From positions 20,095 through 84,094 of the forward strand of contig NZ_WIQI01000005.1 of the NCBI RefSeq assembly GCF_009602535.1: a stretch of 64,000 nucleotides of DNA, in the 5' to 3' direction. Position 1 is the first letter of the stretch, and each line of letters starts with the position of its first letter. The notes under the pieces are model-generated. The model searched no databases. It was given only the letters and a program-made list of their open reading frames with translations, and was not told the DNA's origin. Positions 1 through 8,232 of this stretch are shown here, one piece after another. This DNA comes from Ornithinicoccus halotolerans (GTDB lineage: Bacteria > Actinomycetota > Actinomycetes > Actinomycetales > Dermatophilaceae). Made by a program: the position numbers and the translations under genes.

Positions 1-615
1 GACCGGGACACCCCGGTGACCGAGACGATGGCCACGCTGGCCGACCTCGTCGGCGAGGGCCGCGTCGGCGCGGTCGGGGTGTCCAACCACGCCGCCTGGC
101 AGATCGCGGACGTCAACGCCGTCGCCGACCAAGCGGGCTGCCCGCGTCCGGTCGTGGCCCAGCAGCTCTACAACGTGGTGGGCCGGCGGCTGGAGGAGGA
201 GTACGCCGAGTTCGCCGCGACCACCGGGCTGCACACGGTGGCCTACAACCCGCTGGCCGGTGGGCTGCTCACCGGGCGCTACCAGCCCGACGAGGAACCG
301 GTCGACGGCCGTTTCGGCAGCTCGGCGATGGCGGAGCGGTACCGCGACCGCTACTGGAACCAGCAGACGTTCGCGGCGGTCGCCGAGCTGACCCGCGTCG
401 CCGAGGAGGCCGGGCTGTCGCTGGTGGAGCTGTCGCTGCGGTGGCTGCTCGGGCGCCCCGCCACCGGCTCCGTGCTCATCGGCAGCTCCCGGACCGCCCA
501 GCTGCGGCAGAACCTCGACGCGCTGGCGCGCGGGCCGCTACCGGAGGACGTGCAGCGGGCCTGCGACGACGTCGGGGACCGGCTGCGCGGGCCGATGCCG
601 CGCTACAACCGCTGA
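1..615 (+). CDS. Aldo/keto reductase, C-terminal part (5' end outside window)
   Basis: The reading frame is open from base 1 to the TGA at 613-615, so the gene begins upstream and about 204 residues are visible. Seen: a strand reading GAVGVSNHAAWQI (the family's 'GVSN' strand), VVAQQLYNVV, and near the end VLIGSSRTAQLRQN, which matches the NADP-binding 'IPGA/GSS..QL..N' segment of aldo/keto reductases. Known for the family: TIM-barrel NAD(P)H-dependent carbonyl reduction in the cytosol. The catalytic Asp/Tyr/Lys lie in the missing N-terminal half, so activity cannot be judged here. The GTG at 16 is an internal codon, not a convincing start. The substrate is unknown. Confidence 0.85.
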   Translation, partial: DRDTPVTETMATLADLVGEGRVGAVGVSNHAAWQIADVNAVADQAGCPRPVVAQQLYNVVGRRLEEEYAEFAATTGLHTVAYNPLAGGLLTGRYQPDEEPVDGRFGSSAMAERYRDRYWNQQTFAAVAELTRVAEEAGLSLVELSLRWLLGRPATGSVLIGSSRTAQLRQNLDALARGPLPEDVQRACDDVGDRLRGPMPRYNR

Positions 616-711
616 CCCGGGGCGCGAGGCGGCAGCCCCAGCCGGTCCTCGAGCGCGTGCTCAACGTGGGGCACCAGGACGGCGACCGACGGCGGGAGCC
701 GTCGGACCAGG

Positions 712-1332
712 CTAGTGCGCAGCGTTGCCGTTCTCGGCCACGGTGACGGTCTCCGGGCGGCCCTCGAGGCACCGGTAGCGCAGCAGCACCAGCCCTTCGG
801 GGAACGACTGTGGTGGCTCCAGCTGAGCGAACCGGGTGGCTGCGGTGCCTTCGGGGAAGAGCTTCTTGCCCTGCCCGAGCACTACCGGGCACACCCACAG
901 GTTCACCTGGTCGACCAGGGCCTCGCGGAACAGGGTGTGCAGCAGGTTCGCGCTGCCCCAGGTGTGGACCTGCTCATGCCGCTGCCGCAGCGCGGGGACG
1001 TCGGCGGCCACGTCGGTGATGTGGGTGCTGCCCTCCCAGGACAGCTCCGGCGTGCCGCGGGACGCGACGTACTTGGGGACCCGGTCGAAGACCTGCCCGA
1101 TCTCGTCGGGCTGGCCCGGCCAGTAGCCACGGAAGATGTCGTACGTCGTGCGACCGAGCAGCAGCGCGTCGGATGCCTGCACGTGCGCCGCCAGCTGGCT
1201 GCCGGACTGTGAGCCCCAGAACGGGCGCTCCCAGCCGGCGTACGCGAAGTCCCCGTCCTGCTCGGTGGGGCCACCGTTGGCCTGGATCACGCCGTCGAGC
1301 GTGGTGATCATGTTGACGTGCAGCTCACCCAT
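712..1332 (-). CDS. Dihydrofolate-reductase-fold protein (RibD C-terminal family)
   Basis: The protein has 206 residues and starts at ATG 1332 with MGELHVNMITTLDGVI, the hallmark opening of the DHFR-like RibD_C family. It continues with LLLGRTTYDIFRGYWPG and a C-terminal VVLGQGKKLFPEG block. These match small stand-alone reductases common in actinobacteria, probably NADPH-dependent and cytosolic. An upstream extension of the same frame reads as compositional noise, so the ATG before MGELH is preferred. The gene lies about 100 bp downstream of the frameshifted dehydrogenase on the same strand and may be cotranscribed with it. Most such proteins have no assigned substrate. Confidence 0.82.
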   Translation of the reverse strand: MGELHVNMITTLDGVIQANGGPTEQDGDFAYAGWERPFWGSQSGSQLAAHVQASDALLLGRTTYDIFRGYWPGQPDEIGQVFDRVPKYVASRGTPELSWEGSTHITDVAADVPALRQRHEQVHTWGSANLLHTLFREALVDQVNLWVCPVVLGQGKKLFPEGTAATRFAQLEPPQSFPEGLVLLRYRCLEGRPETVTVAENGNAAH

Positions 1333-1433
1333 CGCGCGACCTCCTCCTCGCTCGTCGTGCCGACGTTGATGCTCATGTCGACCCCCGCTGGGTGCTGAAC
1401 TCATCTGCGGGGATGGGAGCCGAGCCGGTGTCG

Positions 1434-2383
1434 CTACCCGACCACCACCTTGCCGAGCGCGCGTCCCTCGCCCACGTGAGCGAGCGCTGCCGGGACCTCG
1501 TCGAGCGTGAAGGTGCGGTCGATGTGGATGGTGACGTCCCCCGCCACGCACAGCGCGGCGAGCGGCTCGAAGTGGGGCGGTCCCTCCCTGACCGCCAGCA
1601 CCCCGATCGAACGACCGGTGAGCCGCCCCGCCAGCCACCCGACGGTGAGCACGCGCAGCAGCGTGCGCACCGACCCACCGACGCACCGGTAGGTGCCGCC
1701 GGGCGCCAGCGCGCGGCGGTAGGCGAACACCGACCGGTGCGCCACCAGGTCCAGGACCAGGTCGTACCGTTCGGACGTGCGCGTGAAGTCGTTCCGGCGG
1801 TAGTCGATGACCTCGTCCGGCCCGACCGACCGCATGAAGTCCAGCTTGCCGGCGTTGTCGACGCCGGTGACGTGAGCGCCCAGCCGCTTGGCGAGCTGGA
1901 TCGCGAACGATCCGGATCCGCCGCCAGCGCCGTTGATCAGGACCCGGCTGCCCCGGGTGGCGGGCGTGGTGCCCTGCAGGGCGATGGCCCCCGCCTGCGG
2001 GATGGTCGAGGCGGCCGCGAACGACAGCCGCGCCGGCTTGCGGGCGAGGACGGACTCCGGCGCGACCGCGTACTCGGCGAAGCCACCCTTCAGCGCGAGG
2101 TTGTCCCCATACACCTCGTCTCCGGACCGGAACCGGGTCACCCCCTCGCCCACGTCGTCGACCACGCCGGCGATGTCGGAGCCCAGCGTGCGGCGTGAGG
2201 GGGAGCTCAGCCCGCCCATCCGCGGTACGCCGGTCTCCCGCGCAGCGCCTCCCAGTCGCTGAGGTTGACCGAGGTCGCGGCGACCTGCACCCGCACCTGC
2301 CCCGGGCCCGGGGAGGGCACGGGCACCTCCTTGACGTGCAGCACCTCGGGGAGCCCGTACCGCTCGTAGACGACGGCCTTCAC
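1434..2383 (-). pseudogene. Medium-chain dehydrogenase / quinone-oxidoreductase-like gene broken by a frameshift
   Basis: The C-terminal 261 residues are open from ATG 2219 and contain LGSDIAGVVDDVG, a Rossmann NADPH-binding stretch LINGAGGGSGSFAIQLAK and the IDRTFTLDEVPAAL ending of zinc-free MDR reductases. The missing N-terminal GroES-like domain is present just upstream in another frame: GTG 2383, preceded by GGAGG, gives [20 protein letters not shown] through LRGRPAYR. It then runs into a stop because one base seems to be missing around 2219-2222, where 'AYR-x-MGGL' is expected. Together the two parts make a normal-length protein. The gene is therefore either a recent pseudogene or a sequencing/assembly error. 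An internal start at 2219 would lack half of the active site. Confidence 0.8.
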
Positions 2384-2623
2384 CTCGCCCTCCGGCTAGC
2401 CGCCGCGGCCGCTGACTCGGCTGAGGAGCCGACGGGCGGCGGCTGGGCGGGTGCTCATCCGGTCAGTCTGGCGGTGCCGGGGCCGGGGCGGCAACGCGCT
2501 GCCGCCGGGCTCGGCCCAGCAGCCGGTGCGCGTCGTCGCCGGCCAGCTGGCGGCCCCGGACCCCAGGCGTCGTTTCAGCGAGGTGGCGAGGTGGCGGCCT
2601 GGGGGTCAGGCGACGGTGGGTGC

Positions 2624-3391
2624 TCACCGGTTCGCGTCGGTGCGCAGCAGGCGCCACCCGCCACCGGCCAGCGCCGCGACCGCCCACGCGGCGAGGGTGA
2701 GCCGTGCCGACGTCGTGGTCATGTCGTCGCTCGGCCCCTCGCCGAAGACCAGGAACAGCGCGCCCGCTCCGGGCAGGTGAGCGGCGACGGTGACGGCCCA
2801 CGGGTATCCCAGCTGCGCCAGCAGCAGCGGGAGCACCAGCATGAGCGCGAGCACGCTGACCAGGCCGGCCGCGGTGCTGCGGGTGACCAGCGCCAGCCCG
2901 ACCCCCAGCAGCGCGCCACAGCCGAAGACGAGCCCCAGCCCGGCGAGCATCTCCGCGCCCGCTCTCACCGGCAACCCGGACTCGGGCACGAACAGCCACA
3001 CCACCACGCTCGCGGACGCCACCAGGACCAGCGCGAGCACGCTCGCCGTGGCAGCGATCACACCGGCTCGGGCGGCCAGCAGCACACCACGCCGGGGCGT
3101 CCACTGCAGGGTCGGCACGATGCCACCGGTGCCGTCGTCGGCCGCGCCGGTGACCACGGACATCGCGGTGATCCCGAAGAGCGCGAACATGGCAGTCTGC
3201 CGGCCGGCGTCCCAGGCGCTGGCGCCCGGAGGGACGCCCGCGGGGTCGCCGGAGGCGTCGTAGCCCATGAGCGTGCCGACACCGACCACCGCGACGGTGA
3301 TCGCACCGACGAAGGCCCAGCTGGAGCGGACGCTCCAGATCCGGCCCCACTCGGCCCGGCCGGTGCGGGTGAGGACGGTCACGGTGCTCAT
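2624..3391 (-). CDS. ABC-2 type exporter permease
   Basis: A 255-residue membrane protein with about six hydrophobic segments (for example WAFVGAITVAVVGVGTL, GLVSVLALMLVLPLLLAQLG and LTLAAWAVAALAGGGW). The N-terminal WGRIWSVRSSW and the central GIVPTLQWTPRRG are typical of single-domain ABC-2 permeases that pair with a CcmA/DrrA-like ATPase. Its ATG overlaps the stop of the upstream ATPase gene (ATGA), so the two are translationally coupled. It probably exports a lipophilic compound or drug at the cytoplasmic membrane. The substrate is not indicated. Confidence 0.83.
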   Translation of the reverse strand: MSTVTVLTRTGRAEWGRIWSVRSSWAFVGAITVAVVGVGTLMGYDASGDPAGVPPGASAWDAGRQTAMFALFGITAMSVVTGAADDGTGGIVPTLQWTPRRGVLLAARAGVIAATASVLALVLVASASVVVWLFVPESGLPVRAGAEMLAGLGLVFGCGALLGVGLALVTRSTAAGLVSVLALMLVLPLLLAQLGYPWAVTVAAHLPGAGALFLVFGEGPSDDMTTTSARLTLAAWAVAALAGGGWRLLRTDANR

Positions 3392-4320
3392 CGGGTCGCT
3401 CCGTTCGCGATCGGCTCGGCCGGGCGGCCGTGGTAGTCGACGCTGTCCTCGGTGAGGGACAGGTAGGCGTGCTCGAGTGACTGCTCGACCTCGGCGAGGT
3501 GGTGCACCGGGACACCGCGGGCGTGGGCGAGGTCGCCGATCTCGCTGGCGGGCAGGCCGGTGACCTCCAGCTCTCCCGGGGCGGTGCGCTCCACGACGCC
3601 ACGGTCGGCCAGGAGCTGACCCAGCGCGTCGGCCCGTGGCGTCCTGACCCGTACCCGCTGCCCGCCCAGCCCGCGCAGCACCTGGTCGATGTCGGCGTCG
3701 GCGATCAGCCGTCCCCGGCCGATGATGACGACGCGGTCGGCGATCAGCTGCATCTCGCTCATCAGGTGGCTGGAGACCAGCACGGTGCGCCCCTCGTCGG
3801 CGAAGCCACGCAGCAGCGTGCGGACCCAGCGGACGCCGTCGAGGTCGAGACCGTTGACCGGCTCGTCGAACAGCAGGACCGGCGGATCGCCGAGCAGCGC
3901 GGCGGCGATCCCCAGCCGCTGCCGCATCCCGAGCGAGTAGCCCTTGATGCGCCGCCCGGCGGCCTTCCCCAGGCCGACCTCCGCGATGACCTCCTCGACC
4001 CGGGAACGCGCGATGCCGTTGCTCCGCGCCCCGATCCGCAGGTGGGCGCGTCCGGTCCGGCCTGGGTGCATCGCCCCGGCATCGAGCAGGGCCCCGACCT
4101 CGCGCAGCGGTGCCGCGAGGTCGACGTACCGCCTGCCATGGATGGTGGCCGTGCCGCTGGTGGGTCGGTCCAGGCCCATCACCACCCGCATCGTCGTCGA
4201 CTTGCCCGCCCCGTTGGGCCCCAGGAAACCGGTGACCTTGCCCGGCTCGACGTCGAAGGAGACGCCGTCGACGGCCCGCACGCTGCCGTACTGCTTGCTG
4301 AGGGATCGCACGCTGATCAT
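3388..4320 (-). CDS. ABC exporter ATP-binding protein (DrrA/CcmA type)
   Basis: A 310-residue ATPase starting at ATG 4320 (MISVRSLSKQYGSVRAVDGVSF). Seen in order: Walker A GPNGAGKST, Q-loop region, signature-like YSLGMRQRLGIA, Walker B VLLFDEPVNGLD, switch His in VSSHLMSEM, and a roughly 90-residue C-terminal extension typical of the DrrA/NatA group. The same frame stays open far upstream, but that part has no homology-like character and overlaps the flavodoxin gene. It overlaps the downstream permease by 4 bp, and the pair forms a simple two-component exporter. The signature LGMRQ replaces LSGGQ, as is usual in this subfamily. Confidence 0.9.
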   Translation of the reverse strand: MISVRSLSKQYGSVRAVDGVSFDVEPGKVTGFLGPNGAGKSTTMRVVMGLDRPTSGTATIHGRRYVDLAAPLREVGALLDAGAMHPGRTGRAHLRIGARSNGIARSRVEEVIAEVGLGKAAGRRIKGYSLGMRQRLGIAAALLGDPPVLLFDEPVNGLDLDGVRWVRTLLRGFADEGRTVLVSSHLMSEMQLIADRVVIIGRGRLIADADIDQVLRGLGGQRVRVRTPRADALGQLLADRGVVERTAPGELEVTGLPASEIGDLAHARGVPVHHLAEVEQSLEHAYLSLTEDSVDYHGRPAEPIANGATR

Positions 4321-4402
4321 GGTTGGAACGCTAGGTCCGAGGCGGGACGGAGAGAGCGAGCGAACTGTGAAGGTTCCGTGCAGGTCAGCCGGCCGGCGGC
4401 CG

Positions 4403-4894
4403 CTATTCGGCGAGCAGTGCCGCCAGCGTGCCGCCCAGCTGGTAGGCGGCCTCCCGGTGCTCGTCGGTGACGTCGCCGACGACCTCCAGCACCTCGGCCT
4501 GCTGCCGCCAGCCGAGCGCGCCGACGATCGACCTGACCGAGCGCACCGCGCCAGCGGTGTCGTAGCGGCCGTGCACGTACAGCCCGAACGGGCGCCCGTG
4601 CGTGGCCCCGACCGACTCGTCGGCCGCTCCGCTGGCCGAGAGCGCGCCACCGACCTGGAGGAACGTGCTGTCGAAGAAGTGCTTGAGGGCCCCGGACATG
4701 TAGCCGAAGTTGGCCGGTGTCCCGAGCAGGTAGCCGTCGGCGGCCAGCACATCCTCCGCGCTGGCCGCGATGGCTCCTCGCTCGAGCACCTCGACGCCCT
4801 CGATGAGGTCGTCGCGGGTGCCGGCCAGCACCGACTCGGTCAGCGCGCGCACCCCGCGAGTGGGGGAGTGGTGGACCACCAGCAGCCGTTTCAT
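4403..4894 (-). CDS. Flavodoxin-family / NAD(P)H-dependent oxidoreductase-like protein
   Basis: 163 residues. The N-terminus MKRLLVVHHSPTRGVRALTESVLAG is the beta-strand and phosphate-binding loop of flavodoxin-like folds. It is followed by ADGYLLGTPANFGYMSGALKHFFD, the 'GTP.nyg..sg.lK.f.D' FMN-isoalloxazine loop of this family, and by GRPFGLYVHGRYDTAGAVRSVRSI. The protein probably binds FMN and acts as a small cytosolic oxidoreductase or electron carrier. Its start codon overlaps the stop codon of a 25-codon ORF (4891-4968), so translation may be coupled. The partner and substrate are unknown. Confidence 0.8.
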   Translation of the reverse strand: MKRLLVVHHSPTRGVRALTESVLAGTRDDLIEGVEVLERGAIAASAEDVLAADGYLLGTPANFGYMSGALKHFFDSTFLQVGGALSASGAADESVGATHGRPFGLYVHGRYDTAGAVRSVRSIVGALGWRQQAEVLEVVGDVTDEHREAAYQLGGTLAALLAE

Positions 4895-4968
4895 CGGCCC
4901 GGCCCGGTCAGGCGCTGACCACGGCAGACCGCGCCCGCGAGCACGGGACGTGGTGGCGAGGTGGGCAT
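4891..4968 (-). CDS. Possible small upstream ORF coupled to the flavodoxin-type gene
   Basis: ATG 4968 follows a good ribosome-binding sequence (GAAGGAG, about 5 nt upstream). A 25-residue peptide (MPTSPPRPVLAGAVCRGQRL...) ends in TGA at 4891-4893, overlapping the ATG of the downstream gene as ATGA. The flavodoxin-type gene has no comparably strong site of its own, so the short ORF may deliver ribosomes to it. The peptide resembles nothing I know. It may be a coupling device, a leader peptide or chance. Confidence 0.35.
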   Translation of the reverse strand: MPTSPPRPVLAGAVCRGQRLTGPGR

Positions 4969-5057
4969 CGAGGCTCCTTCGGGTACCCGTCTCGCCTCAC
5001 CGTAGTGGGAGACGACCACGGCGGCAGATGACCTCCCGCGTGGTCTCGCCGCGGGGC

Positions 5058-5063
5058 TAGGCT
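5058..5063 (+). promoter_or_regulatory. -10 box (TAGGCT) for leaderless start of the DUF1801 gene
   Basis: TAGGCT ends six bases before the ATG at 5070, with no ribosome-binding sequence in between. Transcription would begin at or next to the start codon, the leaderless arrangement common in actinobacteria. The same geometry recurs before four other genes here. Confidence 0.45.
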
Positions 5064-5069
5064 CGCTCC

Positions 5070-5447
5070 ATGAGCGCCTCGGAGGCGGAGCTCCTGCTGG
5101 CCGGGCTGAACCAGCGCGTCCGCCACCTCACCGTGCGGATCCAGGACCTGGTCGCCTCGCTGCTGCCGGACGCGCAGGAGGAGGTGGACACCACGGCCCG
5201 GCTGCTGGCCTTCACCTACCACCCGGGCACCTCCGACGGCCTCATCGTGGCGGTCGTGCCGCACACCACGCACGTGAACCTGCTGTTCGCACGCGGCGCC
5301 GAGCTCACCGAGGTCGACCGCCACGGCCTGCTCGAGGGCACCGGCAAGCGGGCGCGCCACATCCGGTTCCACGACGAGACCGAGCTGGACCGGCCCGGGA
5401 TCGCAGCGCTGGTCGAGGAGGCCGCGCGGCGCACCCCGCGCCGGTAG
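5070..5447 (+). CDS. DUF1801 domain protein (YdhG/CyaY-like fold)
   Basis: 125 residues with the family pattern: LVASLLPDAQEEVDTTARLLAFTYHP, then VAVVPHTTHVNLLFARGAEL and the diagnostic LLEGTGKRARHIRF before the C-terminus. This is a small, soluble, single-domain protein. Members share a fold with CyaY/YjbR-like proteins and have no established function. It is monocistronic, has a leaderless-type -10 box, and converges on the HMG-CoA lyase gene with only 19 bp between the stops. Confidence 0.85.
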   Translation: MSASEAELLLAGLNQRVRHLTVRIQDLVASLLPDAQEEVDTTARLLAFTYHPGTSDGLIVAVVPHTTHVNLLFARGAELTEVDRHGLLEGTGKRARHIRFHDETELDRPGIAALVEEAARRTPRR

Positions 5448-5466
5448 CGGCACGGACCGGCTGCGG

Positions 5467-6354
5467 CTAGGCGCCGGGGAACCGGCCGGCCCGCACCAGC
5501 TGCCCGGGCAGGTCTCGCCCGAGGACGCCGGTGACCCAGCGCGCGACCGCCAGCAGCGCGTCCAGGTCCACACCGTGCTCGACCCCCTCCTTCTCCAGGA
5601 GGTAGCACAGGTCCTCGGTTGCGATGTTGCCCGTGGCCCCGGGCGCGAACGGGCACCCGCCGAGCCCGGCGACGGAGGCGTCCAGCACGGCCACCCCCTC
5701 CTCCAGCGCGGCGTAGGCGTTGGCGTACCCGGTGTTGCGGGTGTTGTGCAGGTGCAGCCCCACCGGCACGCCGAGGTCCTGGGACCCCCGCAGCAGCGCC
5801 CGGACCTGGCGAGGCGTGCCGACGCCGATGGTGTCCGCGTAGAGCAGCTCGTCGGCGCCCTCGATCCGGTGTGCCACCTGCAGCGGGAGACCCGGGTCGA
5901 CCGCCCCCTCGAACGGGCACCCGAACGAGGCCGCGAGGGTGACGGTCACCCGCCTGCCGTCGGCGCGCGCGGCCGCTACCAGCTCGTTGGTCTCGGTGAT
6001 GCTTTGCTCGACCGGCCGGCCCTGGTTGCGCTGGTTGAACGTCTCGGTCACGCAGAACGCCAGGTGCACCTCCTCGACCGGTGCCTCCCGCAGCCGCTCG
6101 TAGCCGCGCGGGTTGAGCACGAGAGCGCCTCGGGTGACGCCGGGCGCGTGACCGGTGGCGATGACCTCCTCGACGCCGGCCATCTGCGGCACCCGCTTCG
6201 GGTTGACGAAGCTGCCCACCTCGATGCGGCCCAGCCCGGTCCCGGCCAGGCGCGACACCAGCTCCGCCCGCACCGCGGGGGAGAGGTGCTCCGGCTCGTT
6301 CTGCAGGCCGTCCCGCGGCCCGACCTCGACCAGCTGCACCACGTCAGCGGCCAT
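5467..6354 (-). CDS. Hydroxymethylglutaryl-CoA lyase family protein
   Basis: 295 residues from ATG 6354. The N-terminal VQLVEVGPRDGLQNE is the HMG-CoA lyase substrate/metal-binding signature (the Asp is a metal ligand). GLHLHNTRNTG gives the two metal-binding His, and SVAGLGGCPFAPGATGNIATED contains the catalytic-loop Cys. Known reaction: HMG-CoA to acetyl-CoA plus acetoacetate; some members cleave related 3-hydroxy-3-methyl-acyl-CoAs. It starts one base after the stop of the CoA-transferase gene. It is the last gene of the five-gene operon and probably performs the cleavage step after CoA activation. Only the true substrate is uncertain. Confidence 0.9.
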   Translation of the reverse strand: MAADVVQLVEVGPRDGLQNEPEHLSPAVRAELVSRLAGTGLGRIEVGSFVNPKRVPQMAGVEEVIATGHAPGVTRGALVLNPRGYERLREAPVEEVHLAFCVTETFNQRNQGRPVEQSITETNELVAAARADGRRVTVTLAASFGCPFEGAVDPGLPLQVAHRIEGADELLYADTIGVGTPRQVRALLRGSQDLGVPVGLHLHNTRNTGYANAYAALEEGVAVLDASVAGLGGCPFAPGATGNIATEDLCYLLEKEGVEHGVDLDALLAVARWVTGVLGRDLPGQLVRAGRFPGA

Positions 6355-6355
6355 C

Positions 6356-7582
6356 TCACACCACTCCCTCAGCTGCCAGCCGCTGCCGGCGGCTCTCGTC
6401 CAGGCCCACCAGCCCACCCCAGATCTCGTCGTTGTGCTCACCCAGCTCCGGTCCCAGCCACCGCAGCCGGCCGGGCGTCCGGGACAGCCGGGGGGTGACG
6501 TTCTGCAGCGGGAAGTCGCCCAGCGTCCGGTGGACCAGCGTCGTGATCGCCTCCCGGGCGCGGAAGTGCTCGTCACCGAGCATGTCCCTGGCCGTGTACA
6601 GCAGCCCCGCCGGCACGCCCTCCTCGTGGAGCCGCCCCAGCAGCTGCTGGGTGGGGACCGCGGAGGTCCACTCCGTGATGAGCTCGTCCAGCTCGCTCTG
6701 GTGCCGGCCGCGGGCGTCGTGGTCCCGGTAGCGGCCGTCCGTGAGCAGGTCGGGCCGCCCCATGGCCTGCGCCAGCCGGGCGAACACGGTGTCGCGGTTG
6801 GCGCCGATGACGACCTGGTCGCCCTCGGCGGTCGGGTAGACGTTGCTGGGGGCCACGCCGGGCAGGATGGACCCGGTCCGTTCCCGGATCACGCCGCCGT
6901 GGGCGTACTGCGGGACCAGCGCCTCCATCATCGCCAGCACCGCCTCGTAAATGGCGGTGTCCACGACCTGGCCCTGGCCGGAGCGGGAGCGCTGCACCAG
7001 CGCCATGGTGGCCCCGAGCGCGGAGAACAGCCCGGCCAGCGAGTCCCCGATCGAGACCCCGACCCGGCTCGGCGGCGCGGACGGGTCACCGGTGATGTAG
7101 CGCAGCCCGCCCATGGCCTCACCGACCGAGCCGAAGCCGGCCCGCTCGGCGTACGGCCCGGTCTGGCCGTAGCCAGTGACGCGCACCATCACCAGTCCCG
7201 GGTTGTCGCCGGCGAGGGTGTCGTAGTCCAGCCCCCAGCGCTCCAGGGTGCCGGGCCGGAAGTTCTCGACGAGCACGTCGGCCTGCGCGATGAGCTCCCG
7301 GGCCAGCTGCTGGCCCTCGGGGGTGCGCAGGTTGCAGGTGACCGACTTCTTGTTGCGGGCGATGACCGGCCACCACAGCGAGGTGTCGCCGCCCTCCTCC
7401 ACGCCCCAGCGCCGCATCGGGTCACCGGAGCTGGGGTCCTCGACCTTGACGACCTCGGCGCCGAAGTCGCCGAGCAGCTGCCCGCAGAACGGACCGGCGA
7501 TGAGGGTGCCCATCTCGACCACGCGGATGCCGGCCAGCGGGCCGGAGTCGGGGGGAGCAGGGGTGTCGGGGGTGGTGGTCAC
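6356..7582 (-). CDS. CaiB/BaiF family (class III) CoA-transferase
   Basis: 408 residues, normal length. Seen: LAGIRVVEMGTLIAGPFCGQLLGDFGAEVVKVE (the N-terminal CoA-transferase III signature), NLRTPEGQQLARELIAQADVLVENFRPG, and VGVSIGDSLAGLFSALGA. The Asp at about residue 180 in the last segment is in the position I take to be the family's acyl-carrying aspartate. The GTG start overlaps the GntR stop (GTGA). Class III enzymes move CoA between carboxylates, for example succinyl-CoA to a dicarboxylate. The neighbouring HMG-CoA lyase suggests the acceptor is 3-hydroxy-3-methylglutarate or a similar acid. Mammalian SUGCT, a relative, is known to accept such C5/C6 diacids. Confidence 0.9.
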   Translation of the reverse strand: MTTTPDTPAPPDSGPLAGIRVVEMGTLIAGPFCGQLLGDFGAEVVKVEDPSSGDPMRRWGVEEGGDTSLWWPVIARNKKSVTCNLRTPEGQQLARELIAQADVLVENFRPGTLERWGLDYDTLAGDNPGLVMVRVTGYGQTGPYAERAGFGSVGEAMGGLRYITGDPSAPPSRVGVSIGDSLAGLFSALGATMALVQRSRSGQGQVVDTAIYEAVLAMMEALVPQYAHGGVIRERTGSILPGVAPSNVYPTAEGDQVVIGANRDTVFARLAQAMGRPDLLTDGRYRDHDARGRHQSELDELITEWTSAVPTQQLLGRLHEEGVPAGLLYTARDMLGDEHFRAREAITTLVHRTLGDFPLQNVTPRLSRTPGRLRWLGPELGEHNDEIWGGLVGLDESRRQRLAAEGVV

Positions 7583-8232
7583 GGGGTGGGGCCCTCCTCA
7601 CGGGTGCGGCGGATGACGTGGTGGGCGGCGCGGATGTGGCCGGCCATGACGGACCCGGCCCAGCCGCCGTCCCGGGCCCGGATCGCCTCGATGAGCTCAC
7701 GGTGGTGGCGGACGCTGCGCTCGCGTTCCTGCGCGTCGTAGGAGGCGAAGGCGCTGTGGACGAGGCTGGTCGCGATGACGCTCTCCAGCAGGTGGGTCAG
7801 CAGCGGGTTGCCCGAGCCGTCGTGGATGTGGCGGTGGAAGGCCAGGTTCAGCCGGGTCACCTCCGCGGTGGGGCCGTTGGCGGCCAGCTCCTCCTCCATG
7901 GCGTTCGCCAGCCGTTCCAGCTCGGCCAGGTCGCCGCAGCCGCCGGTCTCGGCGGCCCGGCGGGCGGCATGGCCCTCCAGCAGTGCCCGCAGGTCGAAGA
8001 TCGCGTCCACCTCGGCGGCGGAGTGCGAGACCACCCGCGCCCCGCGACGCGGGGTGATCCGCACCAGCCCGTCGCTCTCCAGCCGGCGCAGCGCGTCGCG
8101 CACCGGGGTGCGGCTGGTGCCGAGCAGCTGGGCCACGCTCTCCTCCCGCAGCGGCTCGTCCGGCCCCCAGATCCCGGAGAGCACCAGCTCGCGCAGTCGC
8201 TGGTAGCTCTCGGCCGTCGAGGTCGGGCTCAC
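7579..8232 (-). CDS. GntR family regulator, FadR/FCD type
   Basis: 217 residues from GTG 8232, which overlaps the symporter stop (GTGA). An N-terminal winged helix-turn-helix (ESVAQLLGTSRTPVRDALRRLESDGLVRITPRRGARVV) is followed by an all-helical FCD effector domain. The metal/effector-binding pattern is visible as DLRALLEG, NLAFHRHIHDGSGNP and SVRHHRELIEAIRARD. FCD regulators usually sense the carboxylate or CoA ester that their operon degrades. Lying between transporter and enzyme genes, it most likely autoregulates this operon through the TTGTATACAA-type sites at 10038-10099. Confidence 0.92.
   Translation of the reverse strand: MSPTSTAESYQRLRELVLSGIWGPDEPLREESVAQLLGTSRTPVRDALRRLESDGLVRITPRRGARVVSHSAAEVDAIFDLRALLEGHAARRAAETGGCGDLAELERLANAMEEELAANGPTAEVTRLNLAFHRHIHDGSGNPLLTHLLESVIATSLVHSAFASYDAQERERSVRHHRELIEAIRARDGGWAGSVMAGHIRAAHHVIRRTREEGPTP

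Noticed and set aside
2396..2459. 20-codon minus-strand ORF (MSTRPAAARRLLSRVSGRGG) just before the frameshifted dehydrogenase
   Set aside because: Arg-rich leader-like peptide, but no clear translation signal or pairing RNA structure found.
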